DNA of 12,125 nucleotides, taken from an uncultured Pseudomonadota bacterium. GTDB lineage: Bacteria; Pseudomonadota; Gammaproteobacteria; Burkholderiales; SG8-39. The position numbers and the translations under genes are program-made. Positions within the stretch are counted from its first letter, which is position 1, and each line of letters opens with the position of its first letter. Location of the stretch: NCBI GenBank assembly GCA_903895005.1, contig CAITSH010000211.1, positions 1 to 12,125 on the forward strand, read 5' to 3'. The notes below the pieces were generated by a model that worked only from the letters and a program-made list of their open reading frames with translations, had not been told where the DNA came from and made no database searches. Of this stretch, positions 1 through 6,307 are shown in pieces.

Positions 1-179
1 AGCCACCGAGCCTTGCTTGCCGCGCAACAAAGAATCCAATGGATTGAAAGCCTTACATTTTGGATTATGTATACAACTTTCACCATACGCATTCCACCCC
101 CTCAGTGTCAACTGAAGATGCAACATGTGTTCTGGCAATGGCGAACTCCCCGGCGGCGTGCCGGCCTCTGCGCCCCGAT
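1..179. other. Left-edge intergenic stretch, no supported gene
   Basis: This stretch lies downstream of the minus-strand flavodoxin-fold gene. The first 120 bases or so are clearly more AT-rich than the rest of the window. I see no reading frame with codon use or domain content that convinces. A short palindrome TGTATACA sits at 69-76, of the kind bound by some GntR-type regulators, and TTGAAA at 44-49 could be a -35 box with a poor -10 around 66-71. Both are weak. The stretch may be the promoter side of a gene beyond the left edge. Confidence 0.4.
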
Positions 180-764
180 TCAGAGCGAGGACATCTCCCG
201 CGCCACCGACTCCACGAAGGCCGCCTGCACGCTGCCCTCTTTTTTGTGCAGTCCGTACAACGGCATGTAGCGCACCCGCGCATCAGCGGCGACAAACCAG
301 CGCAGGTAGCGGGTGACCATTTTTCGCGGCGGGTCGCCCAACCACCATGATTCGAGCCGGTCGCGGCCATACGTGGTGACCGCAACCAGGCGACGGATAT
401 GCCGCAGATTGGAGCGCATCACACCCTGCTCGTCGAGCGCGAAAGAGACGCCGGGAATCATCACCCGGTCCATGAACCCCTTCAGGATTGCCGGCGGGCC
501 GAAGCACCAGACCGGGAAACACATCACCACGGCCTCGGCAGCGAACAAGCGCTCAACATACGGTTCGACACCCTTGCGGTTAGTCTCCAGGTCGAAGTAG
601 CGGCGACGCGCATCCGCGTCAAGGACCGGATCAAAACCCTCTGCATACAGATCGCAATCATCGACCTCATGCCCGGCCGCAGCGAGGCTCTCGAGAATGG
701 CTCGATGAAGCACGCCGTGAAAACTGTCGTGCAGCGGATGTGCAAAAAGAACGAGGACGCGCAT
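180..764 (-). CDS. NAD(P)H oxidoreductase, flavodoxin-like fold (NQO/MdaB-type)
   Basis: A 194-residue soluble protein of the Flavodoxin_2 (NAD(P)H quinone oxidoreductase) family. It is predicted to bind FMN or FAD and to transfer two electrons from NAD(P)H to quinones or similar acceptors in the cytoplasm. The N-terminal strand and phosphate-binding loop read MRVLVLFAHPLHDSF (1-15). The family signature FPVWCFGPPAILKGFMDRV follows around residues 83-101, and then PGVSFAL. Length matches the family (about 190-200). No signal peptide or membrane segment is visible. The ATG at 764 has no clear Shine-Dalgarno sequence, but the conserved first strand begins right there, which supports this start. 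It is separated by 114 bases, holding a possible terminator, from the Bug gene, so it is probably its own unit or a weakly coupled last gene. The substrate cannot be read from sequence. Family call firm, physiological role unknown. Confidence 0.9.
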   Translation of the reverse strand: MRVLVLFAHPLHDSFHGVLHRAILESLAAAGHEVDDCDLYAEGFDPVLDADARRRYFDLETNRKGVEPYVERLFAAEAVVMCFPVWCFGPPAILKGFMDRVMIPGVSFALDEQGVMRSNLRHIRRLVAVTTYGRDRLESWWLGDPPRKMVTRYLRWFVAADARVRYMPLYGLHKKEGSVQAAFVESVAREMSSL

Positions 765-845
765 GGATCGAATCGCCCGGTTTAAAGAGAGCGCCCATCA
801 AAACAGGCGAAGCGCCCGCCCGTCAAGCGCGGTGCAGTTTGACCG

Positions 846-867
846 AATTAAAGCCGGCTCAACCGGC
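846..867 (-). terminator. Possible weak terminator after the Bug gene
   Basis: Read on the minus strand, a 5-bp stem GCCGG/CCGGC (863-867 with 853-857) with loop TTGAG is followed by TTTAATT. It lies 12 bases beyond the stop of the Bug gene. The stem is short and the T-tract broken, so termination would be partial at best. Confidence 0.35.
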
Positions 868-878
868 CCGTTGGCAGT

Positions 879-1844
879 TCAATCTATCCTGGCGCCCGAT
901 TCCCGGACGAGCCGCACCATCAGCTTCTCGTCTTCGGCGAGGAACGCCGCAAAGTCAGCGGGTGAACGCGACATCGCCGTCTCCGTGCCCTCGCGCGCGA
1001 ACGCCTGGATCACGCCCGGTTCGCGCAGCGCAGCGGCGGTCGCATCGAATATTTTCTTGACGATGTCAGGCGGGGTACCCGCAGAAACAAAAAACCCGTA
1101 CCACAGCGACATGTCATAGCCCGCAAGACCCGCCTCTTCCATGCCGGGTAAATCGCTTATCAGAGACGATCGTTTGGGGCTGGTAATGGCAATCGCCTTG
1201 AGGCGCCCCGCCTTCACCAGGGGCAGCACCGAAGGCGGCGTCGCGAACGTCACCTGCGTGTCCCCGGCAAGCACGGACTGCACGGCAAGGCCGCCGCTTT
1301 TATAGGGCACGTGCACCATCTCGGTTGCGGTGAGTCGATTGAACAGGATCGTCGCCATGTGCGGCGCCGATCCGTTGCCGGAACTGGCGTAATTGAGTTT
1401 GCCAGGATTTTTTTTGGCGTAGGCGATCAACTCCTTGATCGAGTTCACGCCTACCGACGGATGCACCGCCACCACCTGCGGCGAAGCCGAGACCTTGGTC
1501 ACGGGGAGCAGGTCGCTGGCCTTGTAACCCAGCTTGGGGTTGAGCGCCGGATTGACAGAAATCGCCGCCGGGCTGGCGATGAGAATGGTGTACCCGTCGG
1601 GGGCCGACTTGGCGACGAAGTCGGCCGCAATACTCGAACCCGCACCCGGCTTGTTATCGACAACGACCGGCTGGCCCAGGGCGCGGCTGAGCGGCTCGCT
1701 CATCGCCCGTGAAACATAATCGGCCGCACCACCCGGCGCAAAACCGAGCACCAGCCGGATCGGCTTGCTCGGGTAGCCCTGAGACCACGCCGTGCATGGC
1801 GCGAAGCACAACCAGACCGCAAACGCGACGGCAACTCGTTTCAT
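879..1844 (-). CDS. Tripartite tricarboxylate transporter receptor (Bug/TctC family)
   Basis: A 321-residue periplasmic solute-binding protein of the Bug family. These capture carboxylates or related small molecules, sometimes for a TctAB membrane pair. Residues 1 to about 21 form a Sec signal peptide (basic MKR, hydrophobic core, ending AWSQ-G). The mature protein opens with the family hallmark YPSKPIRLVLGFAPGGAADY (24-43). Other typical blocks are APDGYTILIASPA, YASSGNGSAPHMA, VHVPYKSGG and a WYGFF segment near residue 250. Length is normal. The start is well supported: GAGAGGGG (1851-1858 on the minus strand) sits six bases before the ATG. It is the last gene of the apparent CoA-transferase / crotonase / receptor run, 63 bases after the crotonase. 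A run of eight A (1408-1415, in a Lys-Lys-Asn stretch) is a possible slippage or sequencing-error site, though the frame is intact. No TctA or TctB lies in the window, so the partner and ligand are unknown. Confidence 0.95.
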   Translation of the reverse strand: MKRVAVAFAVWLCFAPCTAWSQGYPSKPIRLVLGFAPGGAADYVSRAMSEPLSRALGQPVVVDNKPGAGSSIAADFVAKSAPDGYTILIASPAAISVNPALNPKLGYKASDLLPVTKVSASPQVVAVHPSVGVNSIKELIAYAKKNPGKLNYASSGNGSAPHMATILFNRLTATEMVHVPYKSGGLAVQSVLAGDTQVTFATPPSVLPLVKAGRLKAIAITSPKRSSLISDLPGMEEAGLAGYDMSLWYGFFVSAGTPPDIVKKIFDATAAALREPGVIQAFAREGTETAMSRSPADFAAFLAEDEKLMVRLVRESGARID

Positions 1845-1907
1845 GCCATTCCCCTCTCTTGCGCCGGCGGGTGGTGCCCGCTCTCGTAACGGCGTACAGC
1901 CCTCGCT

Positions 1908-2690
1908 TTACTTACCCTTGAACTGCGGCGTGCGCTTTTCCATGAAGGCGGTGCGGCCTTCCTTGTAGTCCGCACTGGCGAAGCAGGCATCCACCATCGA
2001 CTGCACCTTGTCCTGCACGTCCTTGTCCGCCTCAAAACTCATGTTGGCGATCGTGTACTTGGCCGCGGCAACGGTCAACGGCGCGTTCTCGGCGATCATT
2101 TGGCAGTAATCGGCAACCGCCTTGTCAAGGTCGGCTACAGGCACGACCTTGTTCAAAAAACCCATGTGATACGCCTCGGCCGAATTGAATTTGCGCGCCG
2201 AGCAAAAAATATCCGCCGTATTGGCCTGCCCCATCAATTCGACCAGGCGACGCAGCCCCGAGTAGGCATAGCCCAGGCCCAGTCGCGCGGCCGGCATCCG
2301 AAACACACCGTCGTCGGAGGCGATGCGCAGGTCACACACAGATGCGAGCCCGAGGCCCCCGCCCACGCAAACGCCGCGAATCTTGGCGATGACCGGCTTG
2401 CTGCAGCGCGCCGGCGCAAGATAGGCTTCCGCGGTCGCGGCGTTATAAATCGCCTGCGCATCCGCGGTGCCGCGGTTTTTTTCGAACTGCGAAATATCGG
2501 CACCCGACACAAAGGCCTTTTCACCATCGCCGGTGCAGACAATCACGCGCACCTCGGGGTCGGCGTCAAAAGCGGTCAGCGCCTTGGGAAAGTCCACCCA
2601 CATGTCGTAGGTCATGGCGTTGAGCTTGGTCGGATTGGAAAAAATGACCCAGCCGATGCCGTTTTCTTTTTTGGTAATAAGTTCAGCCAT
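1908..2690 (-). CDS. Enoyl-CoA hydratase/isomerase (crotonase) family protein, atypical active site
   Basis: A 260-residue soluble crotonase-fold protein that should bind an acyl-CoA and stabilise a thioester enolate in an oxyanion hole. The CoA-binding and oxyanion segments are present: FVSGADISQF (60-69) and IRGVCVGGGLGLASVCDL (104-121). Against the classical hydratase pattern GGGCELA and QPEILLG, this protein reads GGGLGLA (110-116) and MPAARLG (132-138). The two catalytic glutamates are thus replaced by Gly114 and Ala134 in my hand alignment. The SGLRRLVELMG block (144-154) and a C-terminal helical region ending FMEKRTPQFKGK are normal for the family. ATG at 2690 is preceded by AAGGA at good spacing. 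It lies between the CoA-transferase (86 bases upstream) and the Bug gene (63 bases downstream). Reactions other than hydration (isomerase, decarboxylase, hydrolase or lyase chemistry) are possible. Family certain, reaction unknown. Confidence 0.93.
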   Translation of the reverse strand: MAELITKKENGIGWVIFSNPTKLNAMTYDMWVDFPKALTAFDADPEVRVIVCTGDGEKAFVSGADISQFEKNRGTADAQAIYNAATAEAYLAPARCSKPVIAKIRGVCVGGGLGLASVCDLRIASDDGVFRMPAARLGLGYAYSGLRRLVELMGQANTADIFCSARKFNSAEAYHMGFLNKVVPVADLDKAVADYCQMIAENAPLTVAAAKYTIANMSFEADKDVQDKVQSMVDACFASADYKEGRTAFMEKRTPQFKGK

Positions 2691-2776
2691 GATGTTCCTT
2701 GATGGTCCTCAATGTAGCGTGATATTGCGTCACGTTGCGTAATGTCCGGTCAAGCTCCTTGATGGACGCGGCCGCT
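2691..2776. repeat. Short repeats between CoA-transferase and crotonase genes
   Basis: The 86-base gap holds two kinds of repetition. TCCTTGATGG occurs at 2696-2705 and again at 2756-2765, exactly 60 bases apart. The minus-strand form of the first copy carries the crotonase ribosome-binding site (AAGGA). Between them, 2711-2750 reads as four degenerate 10-base units: aatgtagcgt, gatattgcgt, cacgttgcgt, aatgtccggt. Inside lies CGTGA-N7-TCACG (2718-2734). A 10-base period matches one helical turn, so a protein-binding array is conceivable, but chance is not excluded. Confidence 0.45.
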
Positions 2777-3970
2777 TCAGACCGCCTTGATCTCGCGCAG
2801 GTGGGTGATCTCGGCGGCGCTGTAACCGGCCTCGCCCAGCACCTCGGTCGTGTGCTCGCCCAGGTCCGGCGTCGCCGTCGCCAGCGTCGCCGGCGTGCGT
2901 GACAGACTTGCCGGCTGGTTGACGAGTTTGATGTCGCCGCGCGTAGGATGTTTCACCGTGGCCGCGGCGCCGATGTGCTGCACTTGCGGATCGGCGAACA
3001 CCTGGTCCACGGTGTAGATCGGACCGCAGGGAACGCCGCCCTCGTTGAGGACGGCGATCCACTCGTCGCTGGTCCTGGACTTCAGCGTCTTGTTGATCTC
3101 GGCGTTCAGCGCAATGCGGTTCTTGGCGCGGGCGCCGTTGCCCTTGAACTCCGGGCGCTCGAGCAATTCAGGCCGGCCGATCGAATTGCACAGGCGCACC
3201 CACATGCCCTCGCCAGAAGCGCCGATGTTGATGTAACCGTCGGAGGTCGTGTAAGCCGAGGTCGGCATGCTGGTCGGATGGTCATTACCCACTTGCGGCG
3301 GAACCTCGCCGTCCATCAGGTAGCGTGCGGCCTGGAAATCGAGCAATGCGATGCCCGACATCAGCAGTGAGCTCTGCACCCACTGGCCCTCGCCGGAGAC
3401 CTCACGCTCGAGCAGCGCCGTCATGATGCCAAGCGCGGCGTGCCAGCCGGCGGTGAGATCCGCAATGGCGGCGCCGGTGCGCATCGGGCCCTTGCCCGGC
3501 TCTCCCGTGACTGACATCAGTCCGCTCATGCCCTGCGCGATCTGGTCGAATCCGGGGCGCTTGAGGTAGGGGCCGTCCTGGCCGAACCCTGAAATGCTCG
3601 CGAGGATCAGGCGCGGATTGATGGCCTTCAGCGATTCGTAATCAACACCTAGACGGTACTTGACGTCCGGCCGGTAGTTCTCTACCACGACGTCGGATTT
3701 TTTTGCCAGCCGGTTGAATATCTCGCGCCCCTCTGGCAGCTTGAGGTTCAGCGTAATCGAGCGCTTGTTGCGGTGCAGGTTCTGAAAGTCTGCGGCTTCG
3801 CGCGGACCGCCCATGCCCTCGTTGGCATCAACACCGGGCGGTGATTCGATCTTGATGACGTCGGCGCCAAAATCAGCAAGCTGCTTGACGCAGGTCGGGC
3901 CTGCGCGCACGCGCGACAGGTCAAGGACGCGAAAACGGGAAAGTGCGGTTGAAGCGGGAACGTGGGGCAT
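2777..3970 (-). CDS. CaiB/BaiF (class III) CoA-transferase
   Basis: A family III CoA-transferase, which moves CoA from one acyl-CoA donor to a free carboxylate. It would activate an incoming acid for the neighbouring crotonase-family enzyme. From the Met at 3970 it has 397 residues, the usual family length. An ATG at 4009 would add 13 residues of low-similarity character. Neither start has a clear Shine-Dalgarno sequence. I prefer 3970 because the family core RFRVLDLSRVRAGPTC begins about ten residues later. Further motifs are ADFGADVIKIE, NKRSITLNLK (typical CoA-transferase Rossmann region), VVVENYRPDV and SISGFGQDGPY. The expected catalytic Asp is in GAAIADLTAG, residue 171 from this start, close to Asp169 of formyl-CoA transferase. 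The small interdomain part includes the GYINIGASGEGMW block, and the C-terminus returns to the core. It is the first gene of the minus-strand run, with a promoter candidate at 4060-4088. Donor and acceptor acids are not determinable from sequence. Confidence 0.94.
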   Translation of the reverse strand: MPHVPASTALSRFRVLDLSRVRAGPTCVKQLADFGADVIKIESPPGVDANEGMGGPREAADFQNLHRNKRSITLNLKLPEGREIFNRLAKKSDVVVENYRPDVKYRLGVDYESLKAINPRLILASISGFGQDGPYLKRPGFDQIAQGMSGLMSVTGEPGKGPMRTGAAIADLTAGWHAALGIMTALLEREVSGEGQWVQSSLLMSGIALLDFQAARYLMDGEVPPQVGNDHPTSMPTSAYTTSDGYINIGASGEGMWVRLCNSIGRPELLERPEFKGNGARAKNRIALNAEINKTLKSRTSDEWIAVLNEGGVPCGPIYTVDQVFADPQVQHIGAAATVKHPTRGDIKLVNQPASLSRTPATLATATPDLGEHTTEVLGEAGYSAAEITHLREIKAV

Positions 3971-4010
3971 GCGATGTGTTGATGCGTATGAACGCCCGTG
4001 TTCCGCCATG

Positions 4011-4042
4011 ACAACCGGAAATGCACCCGGAACAACCGGGAA
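4011..4042. promoter_or_regulatory. Paired ACAACCGG elements, candidate operator
   Basis: ACAACCGG occurs at 4011-4018 and at 4033-4040, 22 bases (about two helical turns) apart. A similar ATAACCGGA lies at 4167-4175 in the same divergent intergenic region. The second copy overlaps a small inverted repeat CCCGG-N5-CCGGG (4026-4040). The pair lies just downstream of the predicted start of transcription of the CoA-transferase gene, a place suited to repression. No regulator gene is next to it, so this rests on repetition alone. Confidence 0.3.
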
Positions 4043-4059
4043 CCTCGGGCCGGACGCAG

Positions 4060-4088
4060 ATTATCGCGTCAGGCGCGGCCACTCGCAA
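4060..4088 (-). promoter_or_regulatory. Sigma-70-like promoter for the CoA-transferase gene run
   Basis: On the minus strand TTGCGA (4088-4083) and GATAAT (4065-4060) are separated by exactly 17 bases. They match the consensus -35 at four of six positions and the -10 at five of six. Transcription would start near 4053, ahead of the CoA-transferase. This is the best promoter match I found in the window. Confidence 0.55.
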
Positions 4089-4090
4089 GC

Positions 4091-4123
4091 TTTGCCATGG
4101 TTTTTAGCGCGGCAGAGTAAAAT
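4091..4123 (+). promoter_or_regulatory. Weak promoter candidate for the second Bug gene
   Basis: TTGCCA (4092-4097) and TAAAAT (4118-4123) point toward the plus-strand Bug gene, but the spacer of 20 bases is too long for a standard sigma-70 promoter. If the -10 is real, its -35 is poor and an activator may be needed. The resulting leader of about 100 bases contains a 6-bp stem GCGACA/TGTCGC (4161-4166 with 4186-4191). Low confidence. Confidence 0.25.
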
Positions 4124-4210
4124 TGCCCCCTCAAGCGCTGAAAAACGTCATCAAAAGACGGCGACATAACCGGACACAAGGACACTGTCGCGGCACGCGG
4201 ACGCACGAAA

Positions 4211-4216
4211 AAGAGG
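4211..4216 (+). promoter_or_regulatory. Ribosome-binding site deciding the second Bug start
   Basis: AAGAGG abuts an ATG at 4217 with no spacer, which is unusable. It lies nine bases before the next in-frame ATG at 4226, a workable distance. This places the start at 4226 and removes three residues (Met-Gln-Thr). Confidence 0.7.
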
Positions 4217-4225
4217 ATGCAAACC

Positions 4226-5194
4226 ATGAATCGTATTTTGCTTACCGCGGCACTGGCCATCGGCACCGCAAGCGGGCCGGTTTTCGCACAGGCTAACTTC
4301 CCGTCAAAACCCATCACCATGGTGGTCGGTTTCGCTCCGGGCGGCGGCACCGACACCGCGGCACGCATCATCGCCAAGAAGCTCACCGAAAATATCGGCC
4401 AGAACGTCATCGTTGAAAACCGCTCGGGTGCGGGCGGCAACATCGCCGCCAACTACGTATCCAAGGCTGCGCCCGACGGTTACACCATCATCCTGACCGC
4501 GCCGGGCGCGGTGGCCGTTGCGCCACACCAGAACAGCAACCTGCCCTACGACCCGCGCACCGACCTCACCCCGGTTACGATGGCCGTCGTGTTCCCCAAT
4601 GTGATCGTGGTCCATCCTTCTGTTTCGGCGAAGACGCTGGCCGATTACATCAAGCTGTCAAAAGCCAAACCCGGAAGCATGTCATACGGGTCATCGGGCA
4701 TAGGCAACGCGGGGCATCTGGCCGGGGAATTATTCAAGATTGTCACCAAAGCGGACATAACCCACGTGCCCTACAAGGGCGGCGGCCCGGCCATGGCCGA
4801 CCTGCTCGGCGGGCAGGTGCCGTCGGTATTCGCATCGGCACCGTCGGCAGTGCCGCAGATAAAATCCGGAAAAATCCGCGCGCTGGCCACCACGGGCGCC
4901 ACGCGCTCGGCCTTCCTGCCCGATGTACCGAGCGTCGCCGAATCGGGCTTCCCAGGTTTCGAGGCGACCAACTGGTACGCCTACATGGCGCCGGGCAAGA
5001 CACCCCGCGCGGTCGTCGATTACCTCAACCGCGAACTGGTCAAAGTACTCAATACGCCGGAGGTACGCACGCAATTGATGAGCCAGGGAATGGAACCCTT
5101 GCCGATGAGCGTGGAGCAACTGGGCAAGTACATCGATCGTGAGTACGCGACCTGGGGTCGCGTGGTCAAGGAAGCCGGCATACAGGCGGAATGA
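4226..5194 (+). CDS. Tripartite tricarboxylate transporter receptor (Bug/TctC family), second copy
   Basis: A 322-residue periplasmic Bug-family receptor. MNRILLTAALAIGTA and the following segment to VFAQ-A form a Sec signal peptide with a plausible AQA cleavage site near residue 22. The mature part opens with FPSKPITMVVGFAPGGGTDT, the family's ligand-pocket strand and loop. The usual blocks follow: APDGYTIILTAPG, MSYGSSGIGNAGHLAGELF, ITHVPYKGGGPAMADLLGGQV, SVFASAPSAVPQI and NWYAYMAPG. It is divergently oriented to the CoA-transferase gene and shares that intergenic region, so the two may be co-regulated. It is clearly diverged from the other Bug protein in the window (for example GGGTDTAAR against GGAADYVSR in the pocket loop), so it probably has another ligand and is not a recent duplicate. 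No TctA or TctB is present. Transcription ends at the strong hairpin at 5205-5246. Confidence 0.95.
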   Translation: MNRILLTAALAIGTASGPVFAQANFPSKPITMVVGFAPGGGTDTAARIIAKKLTENIGQNVIVENRSGAGGNIAANYVSKAAPDGYTIILTAPGAVAVAPHQNSNLPYDPRTDLTPVTMAVVFPNVIVVHPSVSAKTLADYIKLSKAKPGSMSYGSSGIGNAGHLAGELFKIVTKADITHVPYKGGGPAMADLLGGQVPSVFASAPSAVPQIKSGKIRALATTGATRSAFLPDVPSVAESGFPGFEATNWYAYMAPGKTPRAVVDYLNRELVKVLNTPEVRTQLMSQGMEPLPMSVEQLGKYIDREYATWGRVVKEAGIQAE

Positions 5195-5204
5195 CGGGCA
5201 CGCA

Positions 5205-5246
5205 GCCGCAATAAAAAAGGGGCGCAAGCCCCTTTTTTATTGCGGC
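5205..5246. terminator. Perfect bidirectional rho-independent terminator
   Basis: A perfect 19-bp inverted repeat (5205-5223 with 5228-5246) encloses a GCAA tetraloop (GNRA type). Each arm carries a GC-rich inner part (GGGGC/GCCCC) next to six A on the left and six T on the right. It therefore works as hairpin plus U-tract in both directions. It lies between the convergent Bug gene (stop at 5194) and the cytochrome c gene (stop at 5276). Confidence 0.93.
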
Positions 5247-5275
5247 GGTACCGCCATCCGGTACGGATACCGCGC

Positions 5276-6151
5276 CTACTTCGGCACCCCGCCCATGACC
5301 ACCGGCTTCAAGGACCGCAGGTAAGCGACAATCGCGCCCATATCCTCGTCGTTGATATTGCGATACCACGCAAATGCCATCGGCGGCTTGAGCGGCGAAC
5401 CATCGCGGCTGACGCCTTCGCGAATGGCGCGTGCGATCTCCGCATCTGTCCAGTTCTTCAGGCCGGTTTCGTGCGGCGTCAGGTTACGCGCCACGCTGGC
5501 TCCCCAGGGCCCTTTGAACACAAAGCCGCCGGCGCCGGTGCTGTTGGCAAAATCAAAGCGGCCGTTGACCATGGGGGTATGGCATTCGACGCAGTGCCCG
5601 AGCGGACCGGCGAGATAGCCACCGTAAGCAACCTTGTCGGATTTCGCCGGCGCGCTCACCTTGGTGAGCGGCGGCCCGTAGTTTGGCGGCAAGGGAATCT
5701 TGTATTCGGAGGTGGCAACCTTGTTCTTCACTGCAGGCTGGGCGCGAAGGTAGGCGATGATGGCCTTCAGGTCGGCATCCGAAATACCGCGGTATAAACC
5801 GATGGGCATGGGCGGCCCGATGACCTTGCCATTGGGGCGGATGCCCTCGCGAATGGCCTTGGCGAGCTGAGCGTCGGTCCATTTGCCGATCCCCGTCTCC
5901 TTGTCAGGGGTGATGTTCGGGGCATAGGCGACAAAGGGACCGTCGTCGAATTTCATGCCGCCTGCCATGCCCATTTCCGGGACGGGTTTGCCCTGCGCAT
6001 CGCGTACCGCATGGCAGTTGGCACAGGCGACAATGCCGTTCATGAGCGCGCTGCCCCGCTTGACCAAGGCGTCGTCCTTGGATAATACGGGCGCGCTGGC
6101 CAGAGCAAGCATCGCCGCGACGGCCAGTAACACACGTGACTTTTGAGGCAT
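5276..6151 (-). CDS. Exported diheme cytochrome c
   Basis: A 291-residue periplasmic electron carrier with two class I cytochrome c domains. A signal peptide (MPQKSRVLLAVAAMLALASA, then PVLS) precedes the first haem-binding site CANCH at residues 43-47. The second site CVECH is at 187-191. Each domain has the same order of features: CxxCH, an N(I/L)TP...TG(I/L)..WTD block, an (A)IREG helix and a PPM motif. This gives Met115 and Met258 as likely sixth haem ligands. A final AYLR helix closes each domain, which fits an ancient internal duplication. This arrangement resembles cytochrome subunits of periplasmic dehydrogenases. The usual partner, a flavin, PQQ or molybdenum dehydrogenase, is not beside it, so its donor and acceptor are unknown. 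The start at 6151 is set by AGGGAG six bases upstream. It may follow the histidine kinase gene (gap about 155 bases) but looks independent. Confidence 0.95.
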   Translation of the reverse strand: MPQKSRVLLAVAAMLALASAPVLSKDDALVKRGSALMNGIVACANCHAVRDAQGKPVPEMGMAGGMKFDDGPFVAYAPNITPDKETGIGKWTDAQLAKAIREGIRPNGKVIGPPMPIGLYRGISDADLKAIIAYLRAQPAVKNKVATSEYKIPLPPNYGPPLTKVSAPAKSDKVAYGGYLAGPLGHCVECHTPMVNGRFDFANSTGAGGFVFKGPWGASVARNLTPHETGLKNWTDAEIARAIREGVSRDGSPLKPPMAFAWYRNINDEDMGAIVAYLRSLKPVVMGGVPK

Positions 6152-6157
6152 GCACAT

Positions 6158-6163
6158 CTCCCT
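6158..6163 (-). promoter_or_regulatory. Ribosome-binding site deciding the cytochrome c start
   Basis: On the minus strand AGGGAG touches an ATG at 6157 directly, leaving no spacer. It lies six bases before the in-frame ATG at 6151. The shorter start also gives a signal peptide without the odd Met-Cys prefix. I therefore place the start at 6151. Confidence 0.7.
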
Positions 6164-6307
6164 GATTTATTGTTGTGATTGCCGGCAACGCGGCTTCTGT
6201 GAGCCACATTGGATTTCACCGGCGAACAAATTATGCCAAGCCCGGCGGCACGGCACAAATCCCCCTCTGGAACGTAGCCCGGTAAGGCCGCTCTCCGGGC
6301 CTGCGTC

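Noticed and set aside
150..164. CCGGC/GCCGG hairpin after the flavodoxin-fold gene as a terminator
   Set aside because: Short stem without T-tract in a GC-rich stretch; expected by chance.
2718..2734. CGTGA-N7-TCACG as a CRP/FNR-type site
   Set aside because: The CRP-type consensus needs a 6-base spacer; here it is 7, and outer bases do not match.
6277..6300. GCCCGG/CCGGGC hairpin after the histidine kinase gene as a terminator
   Set aside because: Only 6 bp with a 12-base loop and no T-tract on the minus strand.
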